From Liopterus haemorrhoidalis (lineage: Eukaryota > Arthropoda > Insecta > Coleoptera > Dytiscidae): a DNA stretch of 64,000 nucleotides. Position 1 is the first letter of the stretch. Each line of letters opens with the position of its first letter. This document shows positions 43,857-55,242 of this stretch, piece after piece. The stretch spans positions 23,578,713 through 23,642,712 of the forward strand of contig OZ020616.1 in NCBI GenBank assembly GCA_963971575.1, written 5' to 3'. Below the pieces are notes generated by a model that was not told the origin of the DNA, searched no databases, and saw only the letters and a list, made by a program, of their open reading frames with translations. Position numbers and translations under genes: made by a program.

Positions 43857-44066
43857 TTTAGAGTATTGTAAATGAGTAGTAAGAATATTAAAGTATATCT
43901 TATTCAAAATTGTTTATTTGACAGTTAAATGTTGACAAGTTATATGTTATTGTTATAATGTTATTCGGTTGTTAAGCCTTTTTCATTTCCTTCAAATCCA
44001 TGACAACATGATCTACGATGTCTTGACAACGTGATTTGGTGATGCATCTGGATTCATGCTGCCACA
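43857..44066 (-). repeat. 5' LTR of element 3
   Basis: 210 bp, identical by eye to 39584-39793 and followed by the GTTT target duplication. Confidence 0.9.
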
Positions 44067-44070
44067 GTTT

Positions 44071-44485
44071 CATCACTTAACCGCTGCTTTAGTGTATAAC
44101 GGTGTCTTCGGTGATGTTTGACGATCGGGTCTGCTACCCGCGAATACAATTTTGTTAGGTCTGTCAACCCTTTGATCTCTCTCCCTCTCTCTCTCTCTCT
44201 CAGGTCAGACACTTGCAGCAGGTATTAGTGTAATTTCAAAATGGTCGTTCCTGTTGTCATCGTTGGGCTGCTGTCCGGCGTCAGGTATAGCTCTAGTTCC
44301 TGACGATTCCGAAGCTATGTTGTTATTGCTTTCTGCCATAATTAAATTCAGAGATCTTTTATACCTTTGACCAGGTTACCTGATCAGCCGCCTCCACAGG
44401 ACGGACAGACGCTGTCGACGTGCCAAACCTCTGGTGAACAGACGCACGTCTTAATAAGAGCGACAAATGAGCTCCCTCAACGGAT
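44071..44485. other. No gene; CT microsatellite
   Basis: A pyrimidine run of CT units at about 44171-44201. No ORF, TIR or LTR end was recognised. Confidence 0.4.
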
Positions 44486-44489
44486 CGCT

Positions 44490-44780
44490 AGAGTTAAGCA
44501 GCTCTAGCTGCGGTTACCGCTTGGATGGGTGGCCGCTTGCGTTCGGTTGTAGCGTTAAGCAACGCTGGGCGCGGTGATCTCCTGGATGGGTGACCGCTTG
44601 AGATAACGGCGTGGAACGGCGCTCGGCGTAGTGACCTCCTGGATGGGTGATTGCTTGGCGACGCGGTGAACGCACGTCGGTGTTAGAAGAGGTGACGGAA
44701 AGGATAGGTGACAGCTAGGATGGGTGACAGCGAGGACAATGAGGATAGGTGACAGTGAGGATGGGAAACCGTGTGTGAGT
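44490..44780 (+). repeat. Tandem units resembling the 3' half of 5S rRNA
   Basis: Three units of 57-61 bp. The second (about 44551-44602) has GTTAAGCAACG, GGGCGCGGT and GGATGGGTGACCGCTTG, matching the segment of animal 5S rRNA that includes box C of its internal promoter. The first (44490-44540) and third (44615-44660) are diverged versions, then the unit shrinks to GGATGGGTGACAG-type pieces up to 44765. It lacks the 5S 5' half, so it is not a working rRNA gene. Confidence 0.6.
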
Positions 44781-45496
44781 GTAAAATTCTTAGGTTGTTC
44801 TGAAAAGAACTGATTTTCCTGATGGGCCAGGCCAACATACAAGAACGCCGAGAGGGTCCTTGCAGGAGTACTGGCTGTACACCGGACTCGTTAAGAGGGC
44901 TAGTAACCAGAACTTACTGTGGGTTAGGGCTCTAGAACGTTACCGCTCGTAGAGAGTTAGATGTGGAGCTAGTTGTACGGGCTGGCAATCACAGCTTACT
45001 GTGGGTCAGGATTCTGGTGCTTTACTGTAACGTAGAGAAAAAACTGAAAGAGAGTACACAGGTAAAAATAAGAACAAGTTCTCAAGCGAAAGTTAAAGAC
45101 GATCTGTCGTCCGGTACGAAGCACCCGCTTTATATACCCTGCAGCCCTCCCCCACTCCCAAAATGAAAGTGGGGGTTGGCGTCCGAACTACCCCCGCATC
45201 AGTCTCACCACAAGCTCATCCACCTTACACCGTTGACCTTCGTGGTACCCTGTTGGTCCGTGGGACCTTCTTCGTCGTATACGCTCTTACCAGTGGCGTA
45301 GCCAAGGGGCTGTAGCCCCCCTCTTGGCTAATAAATACACACTTGCACGTATAACTATGACGACATCATTTTTACAAGGTTAGATGTAACGCATCACCTT
45401 CCAAGGCTACACAGCACTGGCAAATGATGAGCTACCATCGAAATAGTGAGTCCCCACCTTGACTTAAATTTGTTGTCATGGGCAGCGTTTCCAGGT
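44781..45496. other. LTR-like sequence without a gene
   Basis: Minus strand has GGGTATATAAAGCGGG (about 45127-45142), a plausible TATA box. Phrases shared with 11150-11400 suggest the same LTR family in both places. At 45297-45330 is GGCGTAGCCAAGGGGCTG...CCCCTCTTGGC, an inverted repeat. Boundaries could not be fixed. Confidence 0.4.
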
Positions 45497-45851
45497 TGCT
45501 TTACGAGTTAAAACTTCGGGTGGGTAGTGTTGAGAGCTAGAATTAAATGCGAAATGAGACGCCAAAATGTTAGCAATTTCGACCGCTGAGGTAACTACGT
45601 TACCATTTACCGATAAGCCAGCAATGGTTGTAGCTGTATTTAAGCCTGATATTTTCCGGACCTTCTCCCAAACTTTGGCCACTGGAGTGGCAACTGTAAC
45701 GGTGCATTCGTATTTGCGCCATGATTCGCGCTTGCTTTCTTTCACAATCCTCTTAGCACGAGCTTTCGCTCGTTGGAAGGCTATCATGTTTTCCTCTGTT
45801 GGACAACGACGGATTGTATTGAAGAGGTGTCTCCTTTCACGTAGCGCCAAG
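45497..45851 (-). pseudogene. LINE C2 ORF2, distal fragment
   Basis: Continues C2 ORF2 past the R1-like insertion: LALRERRHLFNT, AKARAKRIVKESKRESW, VWEKVRKISGLNTAT, ending LTRKA. It matches C1 ORF2 residues about 292-410. Beyond 45497 the sequence departs from LINE C. Confidence 0.85.
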
Positions 45852-47350
45852 TGCATGCTTGTAACGCTAGATGTAAAGAATGCCTTTAACTCTGCCTGCC
45901 ACAACCTGATCTTACAGGAGCTACGGAGACGCAACATCTCCGAATACTTAGTGGCACTGGTCTCCAGTTATCTGGAGGACAGATCTATTCAGGTAGACAA
46001 AGGCGTGTCTTTGAGGACCGACGCAGGAGTTCCCCAGGGCTCGGTTCTAGGACCCACCCTGTAGAACATCCTGTACGACGAGGTCTTGGCGCTGCACACG
46101 CACGAGGACGCCACCCTGATCGGCTTTGCGGACGACCTGGCCATGCTGGTGGAGGCGGAGGACCAGCGATCGCTAAAAAGGACGGTCAATTGGTGCCTCG
46201 AGCTGGTTAACGACTGGATGACATCCCACAAGCTAGAGCTTGCGCCGGGCAAAACGGAGGCCTGAAGGGGAAGAGGGATAGGAACGGTATCAGCTTCTCG
46301 CTGGGGAACACCGTAATCCCTACCTCCAAAACGCTTAAATACCTCGGTGTCACGTTTGACGAGAGGATGTCCTTCACGAAACACGTGCTCGCTTCCGTCA
46401 GGAAAGCCGAGGTGAGGACATCCATGCTCGGCAGACTGATGCCGAACGTTGGAGGCCCCTCGAGTGGAAAAAAGGCGGTGCTTTGCGGAGTGGTGCACTC
46501 GATACTCCTATACGGAGCCTCTATTTGGCACGAGGTGTACAAATATGCAAAATATAGGGATATCCTTATAAGTGCACAGCGGAAGGCACTGCTCAGGTGT
46601 GCGTCGGCCTACCGTACCGTGTCGAGCGTTGCCCTGCAGGTGATCACGGGAACCGTTCCGATTTTCCTCCTGGTCGAGGAAAGGAGGGTGGTGACCGAGA
46701 GTGCCAGTCGCGGCGAGACTACCAGACGGAATGCCAGGGAGCAGAGCATTGCGCAATGGCAGGACGAATAGAATAGGAACACCACCAAAGGCCAGTGGAC
46801 GAAACGTCTGATACCAGACGTAAGGACCTGGCTTGAATGCCCTCACCGTAAGCTAGACTACTGGCTCACCCAAGCGTTGACAGGTCACGGTTCTTTTCGT
46901 ACGTATACGAAGAGAATCAGTAAGGACCTGGAGGATACGTGCGTGTACTGCGGAATGGTGGACTCTGTGGAGCACACCATCTTTCAGTGCATGCGTTGGG
47001 ACGCGGCGAGCGTGGAGGTGGGGGCCCTATGCCCAGCGGCATTAACACCTGACGCCCTGGTTGCAGAAATGTTGCAATCCAGGAGGAAGTGGGAAGCCAT
47101 CCACAAGATGATTAAAGCCATCATGGAAAGGAAAGAGACAGAAGAAAGGAGCAGACAGCAGGAGTCGAATAGAGGGGAGCCTGAATAGACTACCAGGGGG
47201 CATCTGACGCTGATATCCTAACGGATGGTTCCAGATGCCTCAAGCGTGGCGAAGAAGGGGAGTTTTAGCAGGTAGAAATCCTGCACTACCTGCACGCACG
47301 GGCATGCAAGTGTCTTTGCGAAGATTTCTCCTCTTAAAAAAAAAAAAAAA
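45852..47350 (+). pseudogene. R1-like LINE, 5'-truncated, inside LINE C2
   Basis: Starts in RT: LVTLDVKNAFNSA, AGVPQGSVLGPTL, a stop at 46062, GFADDLAMLVEA as catalytic box, another stop at 46263, then a frame change and KYLGVTFDERMSF, ILLYGASIWHE and RTVSSVALQVITGTVPI, an R1-type C-terminal region. After a further stop comes a finger CVYCGMVDSVEHTIFQC. It ends in A15 at 47336-47350. At least three lesions. LINE C coding is exact on both sides of it. Confidence 0.85.
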
Positions 47351-48226
47351 GTCGCATTCCTCGTTCCACCAGGGAACGGGAACTCGACGGGGCTGAGTGG
47401 ATGACAGCGGTATGCTGCTTTTAGCCGCGCTCGTGATGGAATCCGTGAAATGATTCACCTCCTCGTCTACGGTCAAGTTCGAATTATCCTCATGACAGAA
47501 TGATTCCGCGAACTTGGTCCAATCTGCTTTCCGAAGAACCCACTGTGGCCAGCGGGATTCGGTAACAGTATTAAACAGAGGCCTTAAAAGGAGTGGAAAG
47601 TGATCACTACCGCAAAGGTCGTGATGCACATCCCATTTGAACAACGGAGCTATGGCTCCTGAAACGACGCTAAGATCTATGGCACTGAATTTACCTGTTG
47701 CTGCAAAAAAGTGCGTGGGTCTGCCGTCGTTCAAAAAGCTCAGATTCAAACCGTTCAACATATTCTCCAGGTGACGTCCCCGTCGATCGTTCCGCACCGA
47801 TCCCCAACACACATTGTAAGCGTTAAAATCGCCTAGTAGTATGAAGGGTGGTGGGAGTTGATCAATGATGTTCACGACATCTCGGATGTCAGTTCGAACA
47901 CCAGGGGGAAGGTAGATAGAACAAATCGTCACCTGGAGGGGGAGTGCAACACGAACTGCTACGACCTACAACTCAGTGTCAATGTCTACAGGATCGTGGT
48001 ACAATGTGTCTCTTACGAGTATTGCCGCGCCGGCACACGCTCTTAACCCCGTAAGAAAATCCGTGCGAAACACGGAGTATCCCCGAGGAGAGAATGTGTC
48101 GGTTTCCTTGAAGTTAGTTTCCTGTAGACAAACACACGAAGGAGCAAAATCTGACAATAAAAGTCGCAGTTCTTCGTAGCGCTGATATACACCGTTACAG
48201 TTCCACTGGAGTAGTGGGCCGTTCAT
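47351..48226 (-). pseudogene. LINE C2 ORF2, endonuclease part
   Basis: Begins MNGPLLQWNCNG at 48226 in the ATGA overlap with ORF1, then a frame change near 47960 and TICSIYLPPGVRTDI, LGDFNAYN and GSDHFPLLL, ending WWNEECD at the R1-like insertion. Close to C1 but frameshifted. Confidence 0.88.
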
Positions 48227-49761
48227 TTCTGTTTAGGGGAAATACCCCGCAACCTAATTATCTTTTTTTTACCCTTAGGTTGCGGGTCTACAGCCATTTT
48301 CTCGGCTACAATTTCATTTGGTAGTCCAGGTGTTTTGATGGTCACACTGGACTCCTTTTTTGATTGTTTGGCTCTCACTGGTATCCAGTGAGAACCAACG
48401 GATCCCTTACCAGTTTCCTTTTCAGGAGTAACTGATGAGGGTTTTGTAGAAGCGACCATTCTCTGGTCGCTTCTCGTTTGTGGAGAAGACTGTGGGGTCT
48501 TCTCCTTAGGTGGTTGGGAGAACTGAGATTGAGTGCGTTCTCCTTTAGGGGAGGGGGATTTATTCAGACCCGATCCTCCAGGTTTTGGGGTCTGAATACT
48601 GGTCTCTTGGACCGATTCCGCCTCCTTTTCCGTTCCAAAATTCTTCGCGGCTAATGCTACCGCTTTAACTGTCGGACGAGGCACTGATTCTGTCTGCGTC
48701 TGGACGCTTGCTGTCTTCTTTGCTGCCACTTGTGCGAAGGATTTCGCAAAAGTGACCGGCGCACTCTCTTTGAACTTCCTCTTGGCGTCAAAATACGGTA
48801 TCCTATCGTGCGTCTTGATGACCTGGATAGCCTTCTCTTCTAAGTACGTTGGGCACTGGCGTGAAGTAGAGACATGCGCCCCTTTGAAATTTGCGCAGTG
48901 TGCCGCGTTTGGTCAGGTTTCAACATCATGTTGGTCCTGTCCGCAGTTGACACAGATAGAAGATTTGCCACAACGACTAGAGGTGTGACCGTAACGCTGG
49001 CACTTATAGCATCGCATCCGGTTGGGGTAGTAGGGGCGAACGTTACAAACGTTGTACCCCACCCTTACCGATGTTGGACACCTGGTGCCAGCGTAGGACA
49101 CCACCATTGAGATCGAAGGCTTGCCGTTCCGGGGGTTGAGCTTCTTGCATTCCACGACACCTTGCGATGCCATTTCCTGTACAAACTCTTCCTCCGTAAC
49201 ATACGCAAGGTCCCGATCCGTTACGACGCCTTTGGAAGTATTTGGAAGTGCCTTATGTGGCTGTACTGAAATACGAAACTCACCAAACTTTTCAAATTTC
49301 TGAAGCGTGGACGAAGCCTCAGTTTCGCATTCAATAAGCAATGTACCATCCGACAGGTTTCGCACCTATCTTATACCAGTTGCACACGTTTTTCCCAGCG
49401 TTCGGGCAACAAAGAAGGGGGACATCTCTTTAAAAGACTTTACCTCTTCTTGCACCTTCACAACAAGAAAACGAGGCACTGGCGCACAAAACTCCACAGT
49501 TCCGTCAACCTTATTTGCAGAAGGCCTTACACATCCCTCATCGGATGACTGAGCATCACGACGAGGTCTCTTGTTTGATTTTTTACGGAGTTTACTCTCA
49601 ACTTTGGCGGAAATTAAAGAAATTGAATCCCTCCGGGTAGTCGCCATACCCGTATAAAAAGTTTCATCACCCTGCCATGCCCACCCACCAGGGAGCCGCA
49701 CACCGGGGACGTTGGCCGCAAACCGGCTCATTGCGCCAGACATGTCAGGATGATATAGCAT
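48223..49761 (-). pseudogene. LINE C2 ORF1, broken
   Basis: Matches C1 ORF1 from MLYHPDMSGAMSRF to SPKQK with a stop near 49366 and frame damage around 48730-48920 after the second zinc knuckle. Two of the three knuckles are readable (CYKC...C, CVNC...H). Confidence 0.88.
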
Positions 49762-50354
49762 CGGAGGAAGTAGTCACGGGCTGCTCGACCCGCTCGAGAA
49801 CCAAAAGTAGCCAACTCTGGAACCTTGCGAGCTGCATCCGCTCCCACAGACCTCCGAATACTTGTCTAGTGGCACGGCATTACCCCGGCATCCACAATAC
49901 AGTAGTGGAGCTATTCTATTCATGAACCGTGACACCAGCCGATTGACTGTGCTGACCAGACTCAGCCTCCCGTTTTACCGAATCCGAGGCCAAAGAAGGC
50001 GTGTTGGGATCGTACTGTCCGCGGGCAGCAGTCTCCCTCAACCGACCAGGATCCTCTTCTCCGGCGTTACGGGTCTCCACGCACGGCAAACACGTGGGTA
50101 GGAATTTAAGTGGGAGATAAAAGAGACAACAGACAAGCCTTTTCCCACAATCGGCTTCTCTGAATTGTCTCCTCCCAAATGATATGTGATTCAGGGTACG
50201 TGGGATCATCAGGCCCAAAAGCTCTGTATGGTCAGGTGATGCGACCATTATGAACTTGCCTTGCGTGATTGAGGGTACGCGGGATCATCAGGCCCGAAAG
50301 CTCGACAAATGGCCAGGTGTTATGGCCATTATGAACTTCCCCTGCGGGGAATCA

Positions 50355-51770
50355 ATCAATAACAAACTGAAACATATGATGATACAGCTAATGCAGCGTA
50401 TGGACACCATGTTAAATTTATTAACAACTATCGTGTCAAAAGTTCAACAATGCAACAATTAAACATTGCGCTCTGGAACGCCAAAGGCTTGACTCTACAT
50501 AGTCAAGAACTAAAGATATTCATCTCTATTCATGACATGGATATCATACTAATTTCCGAAACCCATTTCACAGAAAGAACATACTTCACTGTTCCGGGCT
50601 ATTCAATCTACAGTTTAAACCATCCCGATGGAACAACTCAGGGTGGATCAGCGGTCATAATTAAAAATAAAACTAAGCACAATGCGCTACCTGAATACAC
50701 CAAAAACTATCTTCAATCCTGTAGTATAATGATAGAAGATTTAAGAGGGCCTTTTGTAATATCGGCCGTATACTGTCCACCAAAATACATTATTAAAAAA
50801 AGAGAAATTTCAAGAATATTTTAGTGAACTAGGGCCTAGATTTTTAGCGGAAGGCGACTATAACGCAATACATAGTGATTGGGGATCACGGCTATTAACT
50901 CCTAGAGGCCGTAAGCTCCTAAAAACTATACAGCAAAATAACTTAGAACATTTGTCTACTGGAGAACCTACATATTGGCCCACAGACAGGAATAAAACAC
51001 CGGATCTGCTCGATTTTTGTGTGGTAAAAGGCATTTTACAGACATATTTAAATGCCAAATCTTGTTTTGACTTATCGTCTGATCATTCTCCAGTTCTTGT
51101 AACAATAACGACACAATTCCAACAAACAGAAAAGCCGCCAACGCTTTTTAGTAGGAGAACTGATTGGGAAACATTCAGGGAAATTCTGATTGAGGAACTA
51201 ACTGAAAAAATAACACTTTAAACTCCTGAGGACATAGAAAATGCAACAGAGCACATTACCACTGCAATACAAAAAGCAGCTTGGTCTTCAACACCGGAAC
51301 AGATAGCTACCGCAAACGGCAAAAACTACTCAGAGGACATTAAAAATGTTATAGCAAATAAACGCAGGTTGCGTAGGCTGTGGGAAAATAATAGAACACT
51401 GTTAAATAAGTTAAAATTAAATCGAGCTACAAGAGAGCTTAAATCCCTGCTAAGCGAAATGCGGAACAAATCTTTCCAAAATTATAATGAAAATCTTTCG
51501 GCCACTGCAGCTACAGATTATTCTCTCTGGAAGGCTACAAGAGGATTAAAAAGACCTAAAACCCACTGCCCTCCGATCAGGAAAAGAGATGGCTCCTGGG
51601 CTAGAAGTAACTTAGAGAAATCCAATACGTTTGCTGAACACCTTGCTGATGTATTTAAGCCACACCCCAGTGAACTACCAATGAACGAAGAACAGAAAAT
51701 GTCAAATTTGATTGTGAATTGACAGACCCATTGTCAAGCTCTAATGAATCTGACATTTTAAACTGGTAAG
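50355..51770 (+). pseudogene. Jockey-like LINE G, ORF1 end and ORF2 endonuclease
   Basis: ORF1 end (NNKLKHMMIQLMQRMDTM...KVQQCNN) stops at 50462 and overlaps the ORF2 start at 50450, MQQLNIALWNAKGL, a Jockey-type arrangement. The endonuclease continues with LISETHFT, a frame change near 50820, EGDYNAIHSDWGSR and LSSDHSPVLV, a stop at 51219-51221, then a linker to 51722. RT is absent; the sequence leaves the LINE near 51770. The left edge is where LINE C2 begins, so C2 may have inserted into ORF1 of this LINE. Confidence 0.82.
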
Positions 51771-52216
51771 TTATCTTAACCTACAAATTTTATAAAATCC
51801 TGATGTAAAAAATAATTGGTCAAAAGTCCCATTCCATCAATAAAAGTCACTGGATTTCAAAATCAATTAAACCTACAAGAAATGAAGTATACTTATTAAG
51901 GTGGTCCTTATACGGCTCATAAAGATTTTTTTTTAATTTTTGACGGGGCACCCTATCATTTGATTTTCTACCCTAAAAAACTATTTCAGTAATTGTTTCA
52001 CATTTTTTAAATAATATTTAGGGGTCGCTACCAAGGTTTGAATTTTAATGAAATAAATGAAATCACTGTATTAATTGCTCATTTACATTTATTGATAAAA
52101 ACATTTAGCATGCAAAATTTTTGTTTAGATTATAAATTAAGATACCTCTTAATTAAAATCATTCATAATCAGGATACAAGGGTTGATTTTTCTGTATCGG
52201 TTTATTTCTTCCTGTA
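51771..52216. other. No gene recognised
   Basis: AT-rich sequence. Two short ORFs with AT-rich composition and no domain. No repeat structure seen. Confidence 0.4.
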
Positions 52217-52314
52217 CTATTTTACCACAAAAAGCAAATATTGCTTTTGCTTTTCATCTGTTGTGATCAGTTCATTATATTCCTCCATTAAAGCACCACC
52301 ACGCTCAGCAATAT
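52217..52314 (-). pseudogene. Coding remnant of unknown gene, C-terminal end
   Basis: Minus strand reads NDIAERGGALMEEYNELITT then DEKQKQYLLFVVK and a stop at 52217-52219. The upstream part continues at 61557-61765 on the other side of element H: EDIVHSMRVV joins directly once one copy of the ATAT target is removed. The pattern recalls uncharacterised, perhaps transposon-derived, insect proteins, but I do not recognise a named family. Confidence 0.5.
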
Positions 52315-52948
52315 TGTCACAATTATGATATAATTGTGTGCTAATGTCCCAATTCCTTGAGCGGCCTTTAGGCCGTGTAGGTCGCGGTTGCTGACTTGCG
52401 GTTTTGGGAATTAAAGAATGTGCAAAGTGTTGCGTGTTTGTCAACGTAAGTTTTGAACTACTTTCTGATGTGTTGGTAAACATTATTCAATTGTGCCGAC
52501 TATGGTCTTTACTTGCTGCCAACAATTACACAAATGAATAATGTTTCCAAAACAATTGAGGTAGGACTTGACGTCATAGTGTCCTGGTTAACAGTTATAA
52601 AATGGTCTTAGGGAATAGAGTCGTCAGTCTGTTAGTGATTCATTGAGTCAGTTAGTTATTCATTCGACCATTTTTTGTGAGCACGCTACCCAAGGACCAG
52701 CCCAGCTGTCAAGTCACCAACCCGAGATGTGAGTGCCGTCTACAGGGCTCTCCACGTGTCCGCTTCGTGCGGATACATGGTGTGGTTCGACCGATCCTGG
52801 AGAAGCCGGGGCAAGAACGCGACTGACATCAGCCGCTAACAGTCAACACAGCAGCCATTCTGACAATTAATTGTATTGTGTTGTAAAATTATTATAATAT
52901 AATAAATTTTGTAGAGAAGATGTCCGTTCTTGAATCCACCCCGTGACA
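52315..52948 (+). repeat. 5' LTR of element H (634 bp)
   Basis: Near-identical to 60918-61552. The following AGTATGGTGGAGGCGCCC is the likely primer site region; I cannot name the tRNA. Confidence 0.9.
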
Positions 52949-53010
52949 AGTATGGTGGAGGCGCCCAGGTCGAACCACAAGAAGCCCTGCAATATCACGT
53001 AGCGTAAGGA

Positions 53011-53164
53011 TGGCTTAGACTAAGAAGTCCTTTCAATCTAAGAGGTCTGTTCCAGCCAGACGTTCAGTGCGCATACAAAACAGCACTGCCATTTCGCCAA
53101 CCCACGGGACGAGCTTCAGCGCAATAAGAATAAGAAGTCCAGATATGGTGCACGCTGTGCGCTA
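53011..53164 (+). pseudogene. Possible gag start of element H
   Basis: A basic reading frame beginning ATGGCTTAG, so with a stop at codon 3, then KKSFQSKRSVPARRSVR and on to a stop at 53164. Its position just after the LTR fits a gag start. It is short and the identification is weak. Confidence 0.4.
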
Positions 53165-53251
53165 AAATTATATCAAGGAGCGACAATAGAAGAACTGAGC
53201 CGGCACTGTGCGTATTCATGTTACAAATCGGAAACATTAGTAGTCTCAGAG

Positions 53252-54109
53252 GTGAGTGATAACAAATTTTTAATTACTCACCCAGGACGAGACATGATTA
53301 TTAGATGCCAGGGAGAGGAAAACAAAATTAGTAACAAATTTTTGTATCAGCCTGGCGCATTACAATTGGAACTTCCATGTAACTGTTCGCTGAGCGTGGA
53401 CGGTGAACAAGTTATCTCGGCGCCTTTCCCATGCAGTGGAGACGTAACGGGGGAACTTAAGATCGTTCACGTTCTGCCAGCAGCATGGTCTAATATGCGA
53501 AGTATCAGGTTACCACCCGGAAATCTTACAAGTAATTTAGATTTAGACAATTTAACGGAATGTCTTAATAAGAATTGGACGCTTCACGTGCCTAACTTGA
53601 ACCTCTCCCTTGGATCAAATAATCTTAATTCAAAATTGATTCCATTAACAGATACAATTTCCGACGCATTTACCACATATGCATTGAGGTACAGTCCGCA
53701 CAGTGACGTCTTGTTCTTCTGTTGGAACATAATCTTAACAGTAGTAATTTTAAGGTTATTTTGTAAAAACAGAGGGTCATACATGGCCCCAATACCCGTA
53801 GTTAGAGCCCAAGGGTCAGATATGTCAGGGTTAAGGTCACATTCTGAATGTGATAGATTATTTTTTATAATGGCTGGTGTTGCAGGTTTAGTGGCTTTAG
53901 GCTTTGGGGGTTGCTTGCTCCATCAGTTGATCCGACTCCTGAAGCGTCGGAAATCAAGGATGCCCGGATCAACAGAAGAAGTGGATGGTGAATGGATACG
54001 TATAGACGTACAGGACGCGCAAGAAGAAAGTGAAGGAATATTAATCCTGCCAGACGGCATTGAAGTTCCCGAGCGTCTGACAGAGATGGGCGGCCCGGAT
54101 CGGGGCTAG
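53252..54109 (+). CDS. Env-like membrane glycoprotein, C-terminal part
   Basis: 285 codons; coding sense appears to extend somewhat upstream (cysteine-containing HCAYSCYKSE). It has a cysteine-rich ectodomain part (IRCQGE, LPCNCSLS, APFPC), N-glycosylation sites (NCS, NLT, NWT, NLS), a hydrophobic segment near 153-168 (DVLFFCWNIILTVVIL), a second at about 205-228 (FFIMAGVAGLVALGFGGCLL), and an acidic tail. This layout fits the C-terminal part of an insect endogenous-retrovirus or BEL-type envelope. N-terminal features such as a signal peptide and fusion region are not seen. It may be a truncated, internally deleted env; the family is not certain. Confidence 0.6.
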   Translation: MSDNKFLITHPGRDMIIRCQGEENKISNKFLYQPGALQLELPCNCSLSVDGEQVISAPFPCSGDVTGELKIVHVLPAAWSNMRSIRLPPGNLTSNLDLDNLTECLNKNWTLHVPNLNLSLGSNNLNSKLIPLTDTISDAFTTYALRYSPHSDVLFFCWNIILTVVILRLFCKNRGSYMAPIPVVRAQGSDMSGLRSHSECDRLFFIMAGVAGLVALGFGGCLLHQLIRLLKRRKSRMPGSTEEVDGEWIRIDVQDAQEESEGILILPDGIEVPERLTEMGGPDRG

Positions 54110-54510
54110 GAACACAAAAGTCCCGATGGCTCTGGTTACCATCCCGGTGTCAGCTCCGCCGTAGACTGCCATGGTTTCCCCAAGACCATGTTAAAAGCAC
54201 CCCTGCTAACGGCCTGAGGCTCCGTCGCTGACACCGTCGGCGTATTAAAGCTGTTACAGCTATGAAAAGCCCTATAGTGAGAGGGCAACTCGTGAAGGAT
54301 GCCTAGCAGCAGAGGATCCCCACCAAAAAGGAAAGAGCACGAAGCGCTAGGCAGGATAGCGCTCGCGGAGCAAGTAGCCACCCAGACGCCAACGTGTTGG
54401 TAACGACGATTTAACCAACATTTCGGGTAACAAACTTTGGTTTAGTATAATAAAATCTATTATGCTAAACTCATATTTTTTATTTTTATTTATTTATTTT
54501 TAAATCTATC
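54110..54510 (+). other. Interior of element H, no gene
   Basis: About 400 bp after the env-like ORF. GC-balanced, then AT-rich. No supported ORF. Confidence 0.5.
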
Positions 54511-54540
54511 ATTTATTAAAAAAAAAAAAAAAAAAAAATT
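54511..54540 (+). repeat. Left TSD of LINE C3 with expanded A run
   Basis: ATTTATT, about 21 A, then TT, against ATTTATTAAAATT at 60626-60638 on the other side. The A run has grown in the left copy. Confidence 0.8.
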
Positions 54541-55242
54541 CCCCGCAGGGGAAGTTCATAATGGCCATAACACCTGGCCATTTGTCGAGCTTTCGGGCCT
54601 GATGATCCCGCGTACCCTCAATCACGCAAGGGAAGTTCATAATGGTCGCATCACCTGACCATAAAGAGCTTTTGGGCCTGATGATCCCACGTACCCTGAA
54701 TCACATATCATTTGGGAGGAGACAGTTCAGAGAAGCCGATTGTGGGAATAGGCTTATCTGTTGTCTCTTTGATCTCCCACTTAAATTCCTACCCACGTGT
54801 TTGCCGTGCGTGGAGACCCGTAACGCCGGAGAAGAGGGTCCTGGTCGGTTGAGGGAGACTGCTGCCCGCGGACAGTACGATCCCAACACGCCTTCTTTGG
54901 CCTCGGATTCGGTAAAACGGGAGGCTGAGTCTGGTCAGCTCAGTCAATCGGCTGGTGTCACGGTTCATGAATAGAGTGGCTCCACTACTGGATCGTGGAT
55001 GCCGGGGTAATGCCGTGCCACTAGACAAGTATTCGGGGGTCTGTGGGAGCGGATGCAGCTCGCCCGGTGCCAGAGTTGGCTACTACTGGTTCTCGAGCGG
55101 GTCGAGCAGCCCGTGACTACTTCCCCCGATACTATATCATCCTGACATGCCTGGCGCAATTAGCCGGTTTGCGGCCAACGTCCCCTGTGTGGGGCTCCCT
55201 GGTGGGTGGGCATGGCAGGGTGATGAAACTTAGTATACGGGT

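Larger units (their letters stand above)
39584..44066 (-). mobile_element. Element 3: CsRn1-clade Ty3/gypsy element, pol broken
   Basis: Two 210-bp LTRs (39584-39793, 43857-44066) are identical by eye and flanked by GTTT at 39580-39583 and 44067-44070. It has a tRNA-Trp PBS, full gag and pol in -1 overlap, and a polypurine tract (minus-strand GGCAGGGGGGTT). It is related to element 2 but divergent throughout. LTR edges could shift by 1-3 bp. Confidence 0.92.
45497..50349 (-). mobile_element. LINE C2: decayed, 3'-truncated LINE C copy
   Basis: Minus-strand copy of LINE C from its exact 5' end (CCCCGCAGGGG at 50339-50349) through ORF1 and the endonuclease into the region before RT, where it stops at about 45497 (LTRKA). 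It is interrupted at 45852-47350 by an R1-like LINE. The 3' half of ORF2 and the 3' UTR are absent. Confidence 0.9.

Noticed and set aside
44490..44610. Functional 5S rRNA gene
   Set aside because: Only the 3' half is recognisable, the units are diverged from each other and no 5S 5' half or T-run terminator follows.
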